In this document: one piece after another, positions 31,837 through 40,786 of the stretch | Numbering within the stretch: the stretch's first letter is position 1 | Layout of the letters: each line of letters begins with the position of its first letter | Assembly (NCBI RefSeq): GCF_014650055.1 | Contig: NZ_BMUF01000015.1 | Span: 1 to 64,000 of the forward strand | Direction: 5' to 3' | DNA from: Streptomyces malachitofuscus | Lineage (GTDB): Bacteria; Actinomycetota; Actinomycetes; Streptomycetales; Streptomycetaceae | DNA length: 64,000 nucleotides | The notes under the pieces: model-generated | What the model saw: the letters and a program-made list of their open reading frames with translations, nothing else | Database searches by the model: none | What the model was told of the DNA's origin: nothing | Made by a program: the position numbers and the translations under genes

Positions 31837-32234
31837 GAGGGCATCGCTCCGCCCAGCGCGCCCACCGCGGCGACCTTCACGCCCGCCTTATGGCAGACCC
31901 AGTGCGGGTCGGGGCCGAGTTCCGGCTCCACCTCCAGCGCGTGCGGGTCGCCGGTGCCGCAGACCGGACACAGCGGCCAGCGCCCGTACCGTTCCAGCAG
32001 GGCGTCCTGGACGTCCTGGGCGACCAGGCCGGGGAGGAACCCGGCGCCGTCCGGCCACTGTTCGACCCACCAGCGCCGGTGGGCCACGGAATCCTCGACC
32101 ATGGACACCACGTCCGCCTCGGCGACCTCGCGCGCGATCAGATCGGCGAGCACGAGAGCGCGCGCCGCGTGCAACGCTTGTTCCAGGGGGCCGACCGGGC
32201 GGGCGCCGGGTTCGCCGTGGGGCTGGGGATCCAT
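31833..32234 (-). CDS. Conserved protein with a C-terminal cysteine cluster
   Basis: Encodes 133 residues. The helical N-terminal part (LEQALHAARALVLADLIARE) contains the WWVEQWPDG motif. The C-terminal part has CPVCGTGDPHALEVEPELG and later HWVCHKAG, that is Cys-x-x-Cys, His, Cys and His, which looks like a small zinc site. No family is recognised. The gene pairs with DUF4031 through a 4-base overlap and starts 56 bases from the divergent RpiR gene. Confidence 0.72.
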   Translation of the reverse strand: MDPQPHGEPGARPVGPLEQALHAARALVLADLIAREVAEADVVSMVEDSVAHRRWWVEQWPDGAGFLPGLVAQDVQDALLERYGRWPLCPVCGTGDPHALEVEPELGPDPHWVCHKAGVKVAAVGALGGAMPS

Positions 32235-32253
32235 GCCCCTATTGTGCGCACTC

Positions 32254-32283
32254 TTGACCGCGAGGCCGCTGCGAAAATATCTT
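32254..32283 (+). promoter_or_regulatory. Promoter of the RpiR gene, apparently leaderless, with an overlapping operator
   Basis: TTGACC (32254-32259) and TATCTT (32278-32283) are 18 bases apart. The expected transcription start falls at the GTG codon (32291), so the mRNA should be leaderless. GAAA-N5-TTTC (32273-32285) overlaps the -10 and is a candidate autoregulatory site. Confidence 0.55.
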
Positions 32284-32290
32284 TCATTCT

Positions 32291-33232
32291 GTGAGTAATG
32301 ACCTGAAGGAAACTTTCGCGAGTGGTTCGGGCGCCGCCACGCCCGCCCCGCCCGCGCCCGCCGCCCTCGCGGCGAAGGTGCGCACGCTGGCGCCGTCGAT
32401 GACCCGTTCCATGCAGCGGGTCGCCGAAGCCGTCGCCGACGACCCGGCCGGCTGCGCGGCCCTCACGGTCACCGGCCTCGCCGAACTCACCGGCACCAGC
32501 GAGGCCACCGTCGTCCGCACCGCCCGTCTGCTCGGCTACCCCGGCTACCGCGATCTGCGCCTGGCGCTGGCCGGTCTCGCCGCCCAGCAGCAGTCCGGGC
32601 GTGCCCCCGCCATCACCACGGACATCGCGGTGGACGACCCCATAGCCGACGTCGTCGCCAAGCTCGCCTACGACGAGCAGCAGACCCTCGCCGACACCGC
32701 GGCCGGCCTCGACACCGTGCAGCTCGCCGCCGCCGTGACCGCCCTCGCCGGCGCCCGCCGCACCGACGTGTACGGCGTGGGCGCGTCGGGTCTCGTCGCC
32801 CAGGACCTCACCCAGAAGCTGCTGCGCATAGGCCTGTTGGCCCACGCCCACAGCGACCCGCACCTCGCGGTCACCAACGCCGTGCAGCTCCGTTCGGGTG
32901 ACGTGGCGATCGCCATCACGCACTCCGGATCGACCGGGGACGTCATAGAACCGCTCCGGGTGGCCTTCGAGCGCGGGGCGACGACGGTGGCGGTCACCGG
33001 CCGCCCGGACAGCCCCGTCACGCAGTACGCCGACCACGTCCTGACCACGTCCACGGCCCGCGAGAGCGAGCTGCGGCCCGCCGCGATGTCCTCCCGGACA
33101 GGGCAGTTGCTGGTGGTGGACTGTCTGTTCGTGGGGGTCGCGCAGCGGACGTACGAGGCGGCGGCGCCGGCGCTGGCCGCTTCCTACGAGGCGTTGGCGC
33201 ATCGGCACCGGGTGCTCCGCAAAGGGCCGTAG
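32291..33232 (+). CDS. RpiR-family regulator with SIS sugar-phosphate domain
   Basis: Encodes 313 residues from GTG 32291. Residues about 30-105 are an RpiR helix-turn-helix (RSMQRVAEAVADDP, LTVTGLAELTGTSEATVVRTARLLG). Residues about 140-290 are an SIS domain (DVYGVGASGLVAQDLTQKL, VAIAITHSGSTGDVIE, VTGRPDSPVTQYAD), which senses a phosphosugar. The neighbouring murQ gene makes MurNAc-6-phosphate or GlcNAc-6-phosphate the likely ligand, by inference. There is no ribosome site, consistent with a leaderless message. Confidence 0.92.
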   Translation: MSNDLKETFASGSGAATPAPPAPAALAAKVRTLAPSMTRSMQRVAEAVADDPAGCAALTVTGLAELTGTSEATVVRTARLLGYPGYRDLRLALAGLAAQQQSGRAPAITTDIAVDDPIADVVAKLAYDEQQTLADTAAGLDTVQLAAAVTALAGARRTDVYGVGASGLVAQDLTQKLLRIGLLAHAHSDPHLAVTNAVQLRSGDVAIAITHSGSTGDVIEPLRVAFERGATTVAVTGRPDSPVTQYADHVLTTSTARESELRPAAMSSRTGQLLVVDCLFVGVAQRTYEAAAPALAASYEALAHRHRVLRKGP

Positions 33233-33273
33233 GGATTGAGCGCTGTTGTCGACCGCGGGTGGTCTGTGGTTGA

Positions 33274-33295
33274 TCGCGCAGTTCCCCGCGCCCCT
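33274..33295 (+). repeat. Dispersed 22-bp intergenic repeat, copy 1
   Basis: TCGCGCAGTTCCCCGCGCC plus CCT. The same 22 bases occur in reverse complement at 54205-54226. I recall this word as frequent in intergenic DNA of Streptomyces chromosomes. Confidence 0.7.
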
Positions 33296-33333
33296 AGGTG
33301 AGCCGCCCAACCCAGACTCGAAAGACACCGCCC

Positions 33334-34275
33334 ATGACTTCCACCCCACACCACCCCGACCTTCGTGCCCAGTTGGAGACACTGACCACCGAGGCGTTCC
33401 GGCCGGAGCTCGCGGACGTCGACCGGCTGCCGACGCTCGACATCGCGCGGCTGATGAACGGCGAGGACGCCACCGTGGCCGGTGCCGTCGCCGAGCAGGT
33501 GCCGGCGATCGCCGCCGCGATCGACGCCGTCGCCGAGCGGATGGTCCGCGGCGGCCGGCTGGTCTACGCGGGCGCGGGCACCGCCGGGCGGCTGGGCGTA
33601 CTGGACGCCTCCGAGTGCCCGCCGACCTTCAACACCGCCCCCGAGCGGGTCGTCGGCCTGATCGCGGGCGGCCCCGACGCCGTGGTCACCTCCGTCGAGG
33701 GGGCCGAGGACTCCCCGGAGCTGGCCGAGGCCGACCTGGCCGCGCTGGAGCTGACCGCCGACGACACGGTGGTCGGCATCTCCGCCTCCGGCCGCACCCC
33801 CTACGCGATCGGCGCCGTCGCGTACGCCCGCGCCCAGGGCGCCCTCACCGTGGGCCTGGCCTGCAACCGGGGCAGCGCGCTCGCGGCGGCGGCCGAGCAC
33901 GGCATCGAGGTCGTCGTGGGCCCGGAGTTCCTGTCCGGCTCCACCCGCCTCAAGGCCGGCACGGCTCAGAAGCTCGTCCTGAACATGCTGTCGACGATCA
34001 CGATGATCCGGCTGGGCAAGACGTACGGGAACCTGATGGTCGACGTCCGCGCCTCCAACGAGAAGCTGCGGGCCCGCTCCCGCCGTATCGTCGCGCAGGC
34101 GACGGGCGCGGCGGACGACGTCGTCGAGCGCGCCCTGGCCGCCACGGACGGCGAGGTCAAACACGCGATCCTGGTCATCCTGGCCGACGTCGACGGCCCC
34201 ACGGCCACCCGTCTCCTCACCGAGTCCGACGGCCACCTGCGCACCGCGCTGGCGAAGGCGGGCACCGGGGCCTAG
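33334..34275 (+). CDS. murQ: N-acetylmuramic acid 6-phosphate etherase
   Basis: Encodes 313 residues. It cleaves the lactyl ether of MurNAc-6-phosphate to GlcNAc-6-phosphate plus lactate in peptidoglycan recycling. Sequence marks: TLDIARLMNGED, LVYAGAGTAGRLGVLDASECPPTF (the SIS phosphate loop with the catalytic Glu region), GAEDSPE, VGISASGRTPYA and LSTITMIRLGKTYGNLMVD. It is complete. I chose ATG 33334 by homologue length; the frame opens at 33298 but without a site. It lies 101 bases after the RpiR gene, separated by the dispersed repeat, so it could have its own promoter. Its product feeds NagA encoded at 47742. Confidence 0.95.
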   Translation: MTSTPHHPDLRAQLETLTTEAFRPELADVDRLPTLDIARLMNGEDATVAGAVAEQVPAIAAAIDAVAERMVRGGRLVYAGAGTAGRLGVLDASECPPTFNTAPERVVGLIAGGPDAVVTSVEGAEDSPELAEADLAALELTADDTVVGISASGRTPYAIGAVAYARAQGALTVGLACNRGSALAAAAEHGIEVVVGPEFLSGSTRLKAGTAQKLVLNMLSTITMIRLGKTYGNLMVDVRASNEKLRARSRRIVAQATGAADDVVERALAATDGEVKHAILVILADVDGPTATRLLTESDGHLRTALAKAGTGA

Positions 34276-34317
34276 GCGACCGGCGGATACTGGGGGGACC
34301 CGACCCGGAGACGAATC

Positions 34318-34887
34318 ATGAACCACGCGCAGCTCACCGCACTGGGCCGCGCCCTGCGTGTGCTCGGGGAGCACGGCGAGGCGCTGTCCGCCGAGACGCC
34401 GGACGCCCGTCTGCACGAAGTGAAGGACGACCTGCGGCGGGCCCTGGACCTGCTGGAGGAGAGCGTCACCACGGCCGCGCCCAGCACGCGCTGCGCCGAG
34501 CACCCCACAGGACCGGTGGACGAGAGCGCCCCGGACCTGTGCCTGCTCTGCGAGACCCGGCGTCGCGCCGCCCGCCGGGCCGAGTTCAACGGCCCCGCGC
34601 CGGCGTCCCGGCCCGCCGAGCGCCCGGAGTCCCGGTACGGGGTGCGCGGTGACCGGCCGCAGCCGCAGCAGCGCTGGCTGCCGGAGGCGTGGAACGGCCA
34701 GGCGTGGCAGCTGTGCGGGACGCCGCGCCGGGACCGGCGCGAGGCCGAGCTGTTCATCGCGGCGCAGCGGCGCGGGTCCCGGCCCGCCATGGCGTACCGG
34801 ATCGTGCACGAGTTCACCGACTACGAGGTGCTCCGGGTGTGGGGCACCCCGGTCAGGGTGGACATCGAACCGATGGGCAACCTCTGA
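34318..34887 (+). CDS. Conserved protein with a possible zinc site
   Basis: Encodes 189 residues. An N-terminal helical segment (LTALGRALRVLGEHGEAL and LHEVKDDLRRALDLLEESV) is followed by CAEHPTGPV and DLCLLCETRR, a His/Cys arrangement that could bind zinc. Further on are WLPEAWNGQAWQLCG and IAAQRRGSRPAMAYRIVHEF. No family is recognised; it looks conserved from codon bias and folding pattern. It follows murQ by 42 bases and may be in its transcript. Confidence 0.72.
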   Translation: MNHAQLTALGRALRVLGEHGEALSAETPDARLHEVKDDLRRALDLLEESVTTAAPSTRCAEHPTGPVDESAPDLCLLCETRRRAARRAEFNGPAPASRPAERPESRYGVRGDRPQPQQRWLPEAWNGQAWQLCGTPRRDRREAELFIAAQRRGSRPAMAYRIVHEFTDYEVLRVWGTPVRVDIEPMGNL

Positions 34888-34903
34888 GGGGTACCCGGCG
34901 GAC

Positions 34904-36034
34904 TCAGCTCAGCGTCCGCAGGGACGCCGGCTCGTACGGCGCCAGCTCGTCGAAGCGGCCGGCGAGCACCTTGGCCGCCCAGTGCGGGTCCTGGAGCAGC
35001 GCCCGGCCCACGGCGACGAAGTCGAACTCGTCCCGCTCCATCCGGTCGAGCAGGTTGTCGATGCCGGCGAGCTCGGCGCCCTCTCCCTGGAAGGCCTTGA
35101 TGAACTCCCCGTTCAGTCCGACCGAGCCGACCGTGATGGCGGGCTTGCCGGTCAGCTTCTTCGTCCAGCCGGCGAGGTTGAGGTCGGAGTCCTCGAACTC
35201 GGGGAGCCAGTAGCGGCGCGTGGACGCGTGGAAGGCGTCGACACCGGCCGCGGCGAGCGGGGCGAGGATCGCCTCCAGCTCCTGGGGCGTTTCGGCGAGC
35301 CGGGCGTCGTAGGCGTCCTGCTTCCACTGCGAGTAGCGGAAGACGACAGGAAAACCGGGCGACACGGCGGCGCGCACCGCCGCCACGATCTCCGCGGCGA
35401 ACCGCGCACGGGCCACCGGGTCGCCGCCGTAGGCGTCGGTACGGCGGTTGGTGCCGGACCACAGGAACTGATCGATGAGGTAGCCGTGGGCGCCGTGCAG
35501 CTCCACGCCGTCGAAGCCGATGCGCTCGGCGTCGGCGGCCGCCCGGGCGAACGCGGCGACGACGTCGTCGATGTCGGCCTGCGTCATCGCGTTGCCCCCG
35601 CCCTCGGTGCCGTCCGTGCGCACCCCGGACGGACCGACCGCCGGGGCCTCCGGGTACGGCGCCTGGCCCTGCTCGCGGACCATGCCGATGTGCCACAGCT
35701 GCGGCACGATCGTGCCGCCCGCCGCGTGCACCGCCTCGGCGACCTTCGCCCAGCCCGCCAGCTGCTCCTCGCCGTGGAACCGCGGCACCCGCCCGCTCTG
35801 CCCGGCGGACTCGTGCCCCACGTACGTCCCCTCGGTGACGATCAGCCCGACACCGGCGGCGGCACGACGGGAGTAGTACGACACCACGTCCTCACCGGGC
35901 ACACCGCCCGGCGAGAACATCCGGGTCATCGGTGCCATGACGATGCGGTTGGGAACGGTCAGGCCGTTGATCGTGGCGGGCCGGGAGAGAATCCCGGCGG
36001 CCCGGGCGGTGGTGTCGGAGGCGGTGACGGTCAC
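34904..36034 (-). CDS. Old Yellow Enzyme-family NADH:flavin oxidoreductase
   Basis: Encodes 376 residues from GTG 36034, with GAGGAG 8-9 bases upstream. FMN-binding TIM-barrel marks are PNRIVMAPMTRMF, LIVTEGTYV, VPQLWHIG, FDGVELHGAHGYLIDQFLW (the catalytic His-x-x-x-Tyr region) and a C-terminal VAVGRALLQDPHW phosphate-binding segment. It reduces activated alkenes; the natural substrate is unknown. An ATACC-GAAT-GGTAT palindrome immediately upstream suggests repression by an unidentified, unlinked regulator. Confidence 0.93.
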   Translation of the reverse strand: MTVTASDTTARAAGILSRPATINGLTVPNRIVMAPMTRMFSPGGVPGEDVVSYYSRRAAAGVGLIVTEGTYVGHESAGQSGRVPRFHGEEQLAGWAKVAEAVHAAGGTIVPQLWHIGMVREQGQAPYPEAPAVGPSGVRTDGTEGGGNAMTQADIDDVVAAFARAAADAERIGFDGVELHGAHGYLIDQFLWSGTNRRTDAYGGDPVARARFAAEIVAAVRAAVSPGFPVVFRYSQWKQDAYDARLAETPQELEAILAPLAAAGVDAFHASTRRYWLPEFEDSDLNLAGWTKKLTGKPAITVGSVGLNGEFIKAFQGEGAELAGIDNLLDRMERDEFDFVAVGRALLQDPHWAAKVLAGRFDELAPYEPASLRTLS

Positions 36035-36054
36035 GTGATGGGCTCCTCGAGTCG

Positions 36055-36068
36055 ATACCGAATGGTAT
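36055..36068. promoter_or_regulatory. Palindromic operator candidate before the Old Yellow Enzyme gene
   Basis: ATACC-GAAT-GGTAT, 20 bases before the GTG start, in position to overlap the ribosome site or start of transcription. Confidence 0.45.
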
Positions 36069-36183
36069 GTGCGCATGCATTGAATACGCTTCGACGTCAA
36101 CCGTGAGGAGCCCGGAGGCATTCCACCCGCCCCGCACCGTGATCCCTCTCACGCCCCCCACGGCCGGGGGCCCCGCACGCGCC

Positions 36184-36223
36184 GAGGGCGGCACCCCCTG
36201 TCGGAACAGGGGATGCCGCCCTC
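36184..36223 (-). terminator. Terminator of groEL2
   Basis: A 17-bp stem with a single mismatch (36184-36200 with 36207-36223) and TCGGAA as loop, 36 bases past the groEL stop. Confidence 0.85.
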
Positions 36224-36258
36224 GATCACGCGACGGACGGATCCGATCCTCGGGAGGA

Positions 36259-37881
<1,623 letters not shown>

Positions 37882-38007
37882 GTGAAGTGGTCCCTCCAGG
37901 ACTGGGGGTGATTCCTTCGGACCGCGCCCGCGCCCGCGACGGACGGCTCGCCGACCCCGTGGTTCCTTGCCCCACACGGCCCGCGGGCCTCACCGACCCG
38001 GTCCTCG

Positions 38008-38034
38008 TTGTCACTCTCACCTTCAGAGTGCTAA
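38008..38034. promoter_or_regulatory. CIRCE element 1 (HrcA operator)
   Basis: TTGTCACTC-N9-GAGTGCTAA, against the consensus TTAGCACTC-N9-GAGTGCTAA. The left arm has two mismatches, the right arm none. It lies in the transcribed leader of groEL2. Confidence 0.8.
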
Positions 38035-38040
38035 CGCCAA

Positions 38041-38069
38041 TGATTAGCACTCGACCCATGCGAGTGCAA
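38041..38069 (-). promoter_or_regulatory. groEL2 promoter
   Basis: On the minus strand TTGCAC (38064-38069) and TAATCA (38041-38046) with a 17-base spacer, embedded in CIRCE 2. The predicted start near 38034 gives a leader of about 150 bases containing CIRCE 1. Confidence 0.65.
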
Positions 38070-38070
38070 G
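38044..38070. promoter_or_regulatory. CIRCE element 2 (HrcA operator)
   Basis: TTAGCACTC-N9-GAGTGCAAG: the left arm is perfect and the right arm has two mismatches. It lies 9 bases from element 1 and covers the groEL2 promoter. Confidence 0.85.
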
Positions 38071-38139
38071 CGCCTATGGGGAGTACACGGGGGCGCTCAG
38101 CCGCGCGCGAACACCGCCGTACGGCGGTGGCGGGCACGG

Positions 38140-38175
38140 CGAAGGGCCCGTACCCCAAGAGGTACGGGCCCTTCG
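38140..38175 (-). terminator. Terminator of the cold-shock gene
   Basis: A perfect 15-bp stem (38140-38154 with 38161-38175) and a 6-base loop, 33 bases past the stop; it separates the cold-shock gene from groEL2. Confidence 0.85.
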
Positions 38176-38207
38176 TCGGCAGAAGATCCTTGCGGCAGGT
38201 AGCGCGT

Positions 38208-38411
38208 TCAGGCGCTGAGACGAACCATGTCGGCCTGCGGGCCCTTCTGACCCTGCGAGATCTCGAACTCGACCCGCTGGCCTTCTTCGAGGGTGCGGTA
38301 GCCGTCCATCTGGATCGCGCTGTAGTGGACGAAAACATCCGCACCACCGTCGACCGCGATGAAGCCGTACCCCTTCTCCGCGTTGAACCACTTGACGGTG
38401 CCCTGAGCCAT
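38208..38411 (-). CDS. CspA-type cold-shock protein
   Basis: Encodes 67 residues, the standard size. AQGTVKWFNAEKGYGFI contains RNP1 and ADVFVHYSAI contains RNP2. It binds single-stranded RNA/DNA as an RNA chaperone. ATG 38411 has GGGGAG upstream. The gene is monocistronic, with its own terminator and a probable leader of about 100 bases. Confidence 0.97.
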   Translation of the reverse strand: MAQGTVKWFNAEKGYGFIAVDGGADVFVHYSAIQMDGYRTLEEGQRVEFEISQGQKGPQADMVRLSA

Positions 38412-38767
38412 GCCTAACTCCCCTATTACTGGCCCTTGCACAGATCCACACTTCGCGGATCCGGGTCAGACCTCACCCCCCAACGGTTGGGGGCGTGCGC
38501 CGGAACGCGTCGACCGCGGCTGAATGTATCTGTCCAACTGCCGTCTGCAACAGGTCAATCGGACGAGAAATCTGGACGACACCGGTCCGGAATGTGGCGA
38601 GAATTCGTCTGAATTCAGGGCAAGTCGGGCCGGGCAAACGTCACAAATGCCGCGAGAAGGGCCCACACTTTGGCTACATCCAGTCGGGCGGGCGGCAGAA
38701 ATTCACGGTGCTCGATCAGTGGATCAGGAGCGCGTTCCCCAACCTTACCGCGCTCAATCCCATGGAA
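38412..38767. other. Intergenic region upstream of the cold-shock gene
   Basis: No gene seen. On the minus strand, TTGCAG (38545-38550) and TACATT (38523-38528), 16 bases apart, are a possible promoter for the cold-shock gene. The rest (38551-38767) is less GC-rich than the genes around it, and I see nothing else in it. Confidence 0.45.
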
Positions 38768-38800
38768 TTGCCCCCTCCGCATCTCTCACGGAGGGGGCAA
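38768..38800 (-). terminator. Terminator of the carrier-protein gene
   Basis: A perfect 12-bp stem (TTGCCCCCTCCG at 38768-38779, complement at 38789-38800) and a 9-base loop, 41 bases after the stop at 38842. Confidence 0.85.
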
Positions 38801-38841
38801 AGTCCTCTACGCTCGGTCATCGTCATTACCGAAGGTAATGA

Positions 38842-39117
38842 TCAGCCGCCGGCCACCGCCGGAATGATCGACACGCCGGCCCCGTCCGGGGTGGCCGTGT
38901 CGAGCCCCTGCTCGAACCGCACGTCGTCGTCGTTGACGTACACATTGACGAACCGACGCAGCTTGCCCTGATCGTCCAGGACCCGGGCGGCGATGCCCGT
39001 GTGGTTCTTCTCCAGATCCGAGATGACCTCGGCGAGGGTGGCCCCCTCGGCATTCACCTCGGCCTGCCCACCGGTGTAGGTGCGCAGGATGGTGGGGATA
39101 CGAACAGTCACGCTCAC
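38842..39117 (-). CDS. MoaD/ThiS-family sulfur-carrier-like protein
   Basis: Encodes 91 residues from GTG 39117 (GGAGG eight bases upstream). Beta-grasp ubiquitin-like fold: VTVRIPTILRTYTGG, LAEVISDLEKNHTGI, LRRFVNVYVNDDDVRF and the exact C-terminus SIIPAVAGG. The terminal Gly-Gly is the site that is adenylated and turned into a thiocarboxylate in MoaD, ThiS and CysO. No processing is needed. The gene lies 69 bases after the threonine-synthase-like gene, with no terminator between, so both should be under the SAM riboswitch. Likely role: sulfur donor for that PLP enzyme (inference). No MoaE or thiazole gene is nearby. Confidence 0.9.
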   Translation of the reverse strand: MSVTVRIPTILRTYTGGQAEVNAEGATLAEVISDLEKNHTGIAARVLDDQGKLRRFVNVYVNDDDVRFEQGLDTATPDGAGVSIIPAVAGG

Positions 39118-39186
39118 AACAAAACCTCCGGTCAGGTGACACACCCAGGGGCGCGGGACGCCCCACGCACCCGCTGACGAAACGAC

Positions 39187-40482
39187 TCAGACAAGCCCGG
39201 CCTCACGGAACGACTCGAGGCTCGGACGGATCGTCGCCGTCAGCCCCGTGCCGGCCACCGCGTCCAGCGTCTTCAGACCATCACCCGTGTTGAGCACGAC
39301 CGTGGTCAGGGACGGGTCGAGCACACCGCTCTCGAGAAGCTTCTTCGTCACGCCGACCGTGACACCCCCCGCGGTCTCCGCGAAGATCCCCTCCGTCCGC
39401 GCGAGCAACGTGATCGCCTCGACGATCTGCTCGTCCGTGACGTCCTCCACCGCACCGCCCGTGCGACGCGCGATGTCCAGGACATACGGGCCGTCCGCCG
39501 GGTTCCCGATCGCCAGCGACTTGGCGATCGTGTCCGGCTTCTGCGGACGGACGACGTCGTGCCCGGCCTTGTACGCCGTGGAGACCGGTGAGCACCCCTC
39601 CGCCTGCGCACCGAAGATCTTGTACGGCTTGTCCTCGACGAGCCCGAGCTTGATCAGCTCCTGCAGCCCCTTGTCGATCTTCGTGAGCTGCGAGCCGGAG
39701 GCGATCGGGACCACGATCTGGTCGGGCAGCCGCCATCCCAGCTGCTCGCAGATCTCGTACGCGAGGGTCTTGGAGCCCTCCGCGTAGTACGGCCGCAGGT
39801 TGACGTTGACGAAGCCCCAGCCCTCGCCGGCCGGGTCGCCGATCAGCTCGGAGCAGAAACGGTTCACGTCGTCGTAGTTGCCCTCGATGCCGACGAGCTC
39901 CCCGCCGTAGACGGCGGCCATCACGACCTTGCCCTGCTCCAGGTCGTGCGGGATGAACACGCAGGAGCGGAAGCCCGCGCGGGCGGCGGCGGCACCGACC
40001 GCGCCGGCGAGGTTGCCGGTCGAGGAGCAGGACAGGGTGGTGAAGCCGAAGGCGCGGGCGGCCTCGATGGCCTGGGCCACGACGCGGTCCTTGAAGGAGT
40101 GCGTCGGGTTGCCGGAGTCGTCCTTGATGTACAGGCCGCCGGTGACGCCCAGCTCGCGGGCGAGGTTGTCGGCCTGGACGAGCTTGGTCCAGCCGGGGTT
40201 CAGATTGGGCTTGGTCGCGACGTCCGCCGGGACGGGCAGCAGAGGCGCGTAGCGCCAGATGTTCGCGGGTCCCGCTTCGATCCGCTTGCGGAGCTCCTCG
40301 GTGTCGTGGGCCGAGAAGTCGTAGGCGATCTCCAGCGGGCCGAAACACTCCTCGCAGGCGAAGACCGGGCCGAGGGGCACGCGGTGACCGCATTCGCGGC
40401 AGGACAGCGCGGCGGCGGGGCCCAGGTCGACGGAGTTCGCGGCGGCGGAGTCGGTGGAGCTTGCAACAGTCTGCACAGCCAT
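39187..40482 (-). CDS. thrC: Threonine synthase-family PLP enzyme (possibly homocysteine-forming)
   Basis: Encodes 431 residues, fold-type II PLP enzyme. An N-terminal zinc-ribbon-like segment (LSCRECGHRVPLG, CEECFGPLEIAYDF) precedes the core: SGNPTHSFKDR with the PLP-binding Lys, SCSSTGNLAGAVGAAAA (phosphate loop), PIASGSQLTK and VLNTGDGLKTLD. By homology it acts on O-phosphohomoserine, giving threonine. Two features argue for a methionine role: a class I SAM riboswitch directly upstream and a sulfur-carrier-like gene directly downstream. Streptomycetes usually carry another thrC with hom and thrB, which is not in this window. I therefore give the family call firmly and the reaction only provisionally. 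Confidence 0.9.
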   Translation of the reverse strand: MAVQTVASSTDSAAANSVDLGPAAALSCRECGHRVPLGPVFACEECFGPLEIAYDFSAHDTEELRKRIEAGPANIWRYAPLLPVPADVATKPNLNPGWTKLVQADNLARELGVTGGLYIKDDSGNPTHSFKDRVVAQAIEAARAFGFTTLSCSSTGNLAGAVGAAAARAGFRSCVFIPHDLEQGKVVMAAVYGGELVGIEGNYDDVNRFCSELIGDPAGEGWGFVNVNLRPYYAEGSKTLAYEICEQLGWRLPDQIVVPIASGSQLTKIDKGLQELIKLGLVEDKPYKIFGAQAEGCSPVSTAYKAGHDVVRPQKPDTIAKSLAIGNPADGPYVLDIARRTGGAVEDVTDEQIVEAITLLARTEGIFAETAGGVTVGVTKKLLESGVLDPSLTTVVLNTGDGLKTLDAVAGTGLTATIRPSLESFREAGLV

Positions 40483-40502
40483 GTGAGGCGAGGCCCTTTC
40501 TC

Positions 40503-40646
40503 CTCATCTTCCTCACGACGCATCTCGCCGTGAGACGGATTTGGCACCTTCCCTAGCCGGGAGCCTCGCCACGTCCATGTGACAAGAACCGACTGGAGGG
40601 TTGCCGGGGCTTCATCGGGCCGTTTCCCTCTGCCCCTCTGGATGAG
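40503..40646 (-). ncRNA. SAM-I (S-box) riboswitch
   Basis: On the minus strand the conserved S-box core is present in order: P1 CTCATC (40641-40646), AGAGGGGCAGAGGGA, GGCCCGATGAAGCCCCGGC, CAACC, AAGGTGCCAAATCC, and the P1 partner GATGAG (40503-40508). It ends 21 bases before the ATG of the threonine-synthase-like gene. A purine-rich GGAGAAAGGG follows the P1 3' arm directly, so SAM binding could mask the ribosome site; no obvious terminator hairpin lies between. Confidence 0.92.
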
Positions 40647-40786
40647 CGGTGTTCAGTTGTCCGCGCGACGACCCCGGCATGCGATGGTCATCGGCGTTGT
40701 TCAAGACTGTAACCGAAGGCCTGGATGGTGGAGACAGTCCGTCCGAACCGCGAGATGGATCACAGGCCAGTGAGGAGCCGGGGACC

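Noticed and set aside
36184..36223. Hairpin after groEL2 as a regulatory RNA
   Set aside because: Position and near-perfect stem are fully explained by a terminator.
38842..39117. Role of the carrier protein in molybdopterin or thiamine synthesis
   Set aside because: No moaE, moaA, thiG or related gene is nearby, and the operon partner and riboswitch point to methionine instead. It is not excluded by sequence alone.
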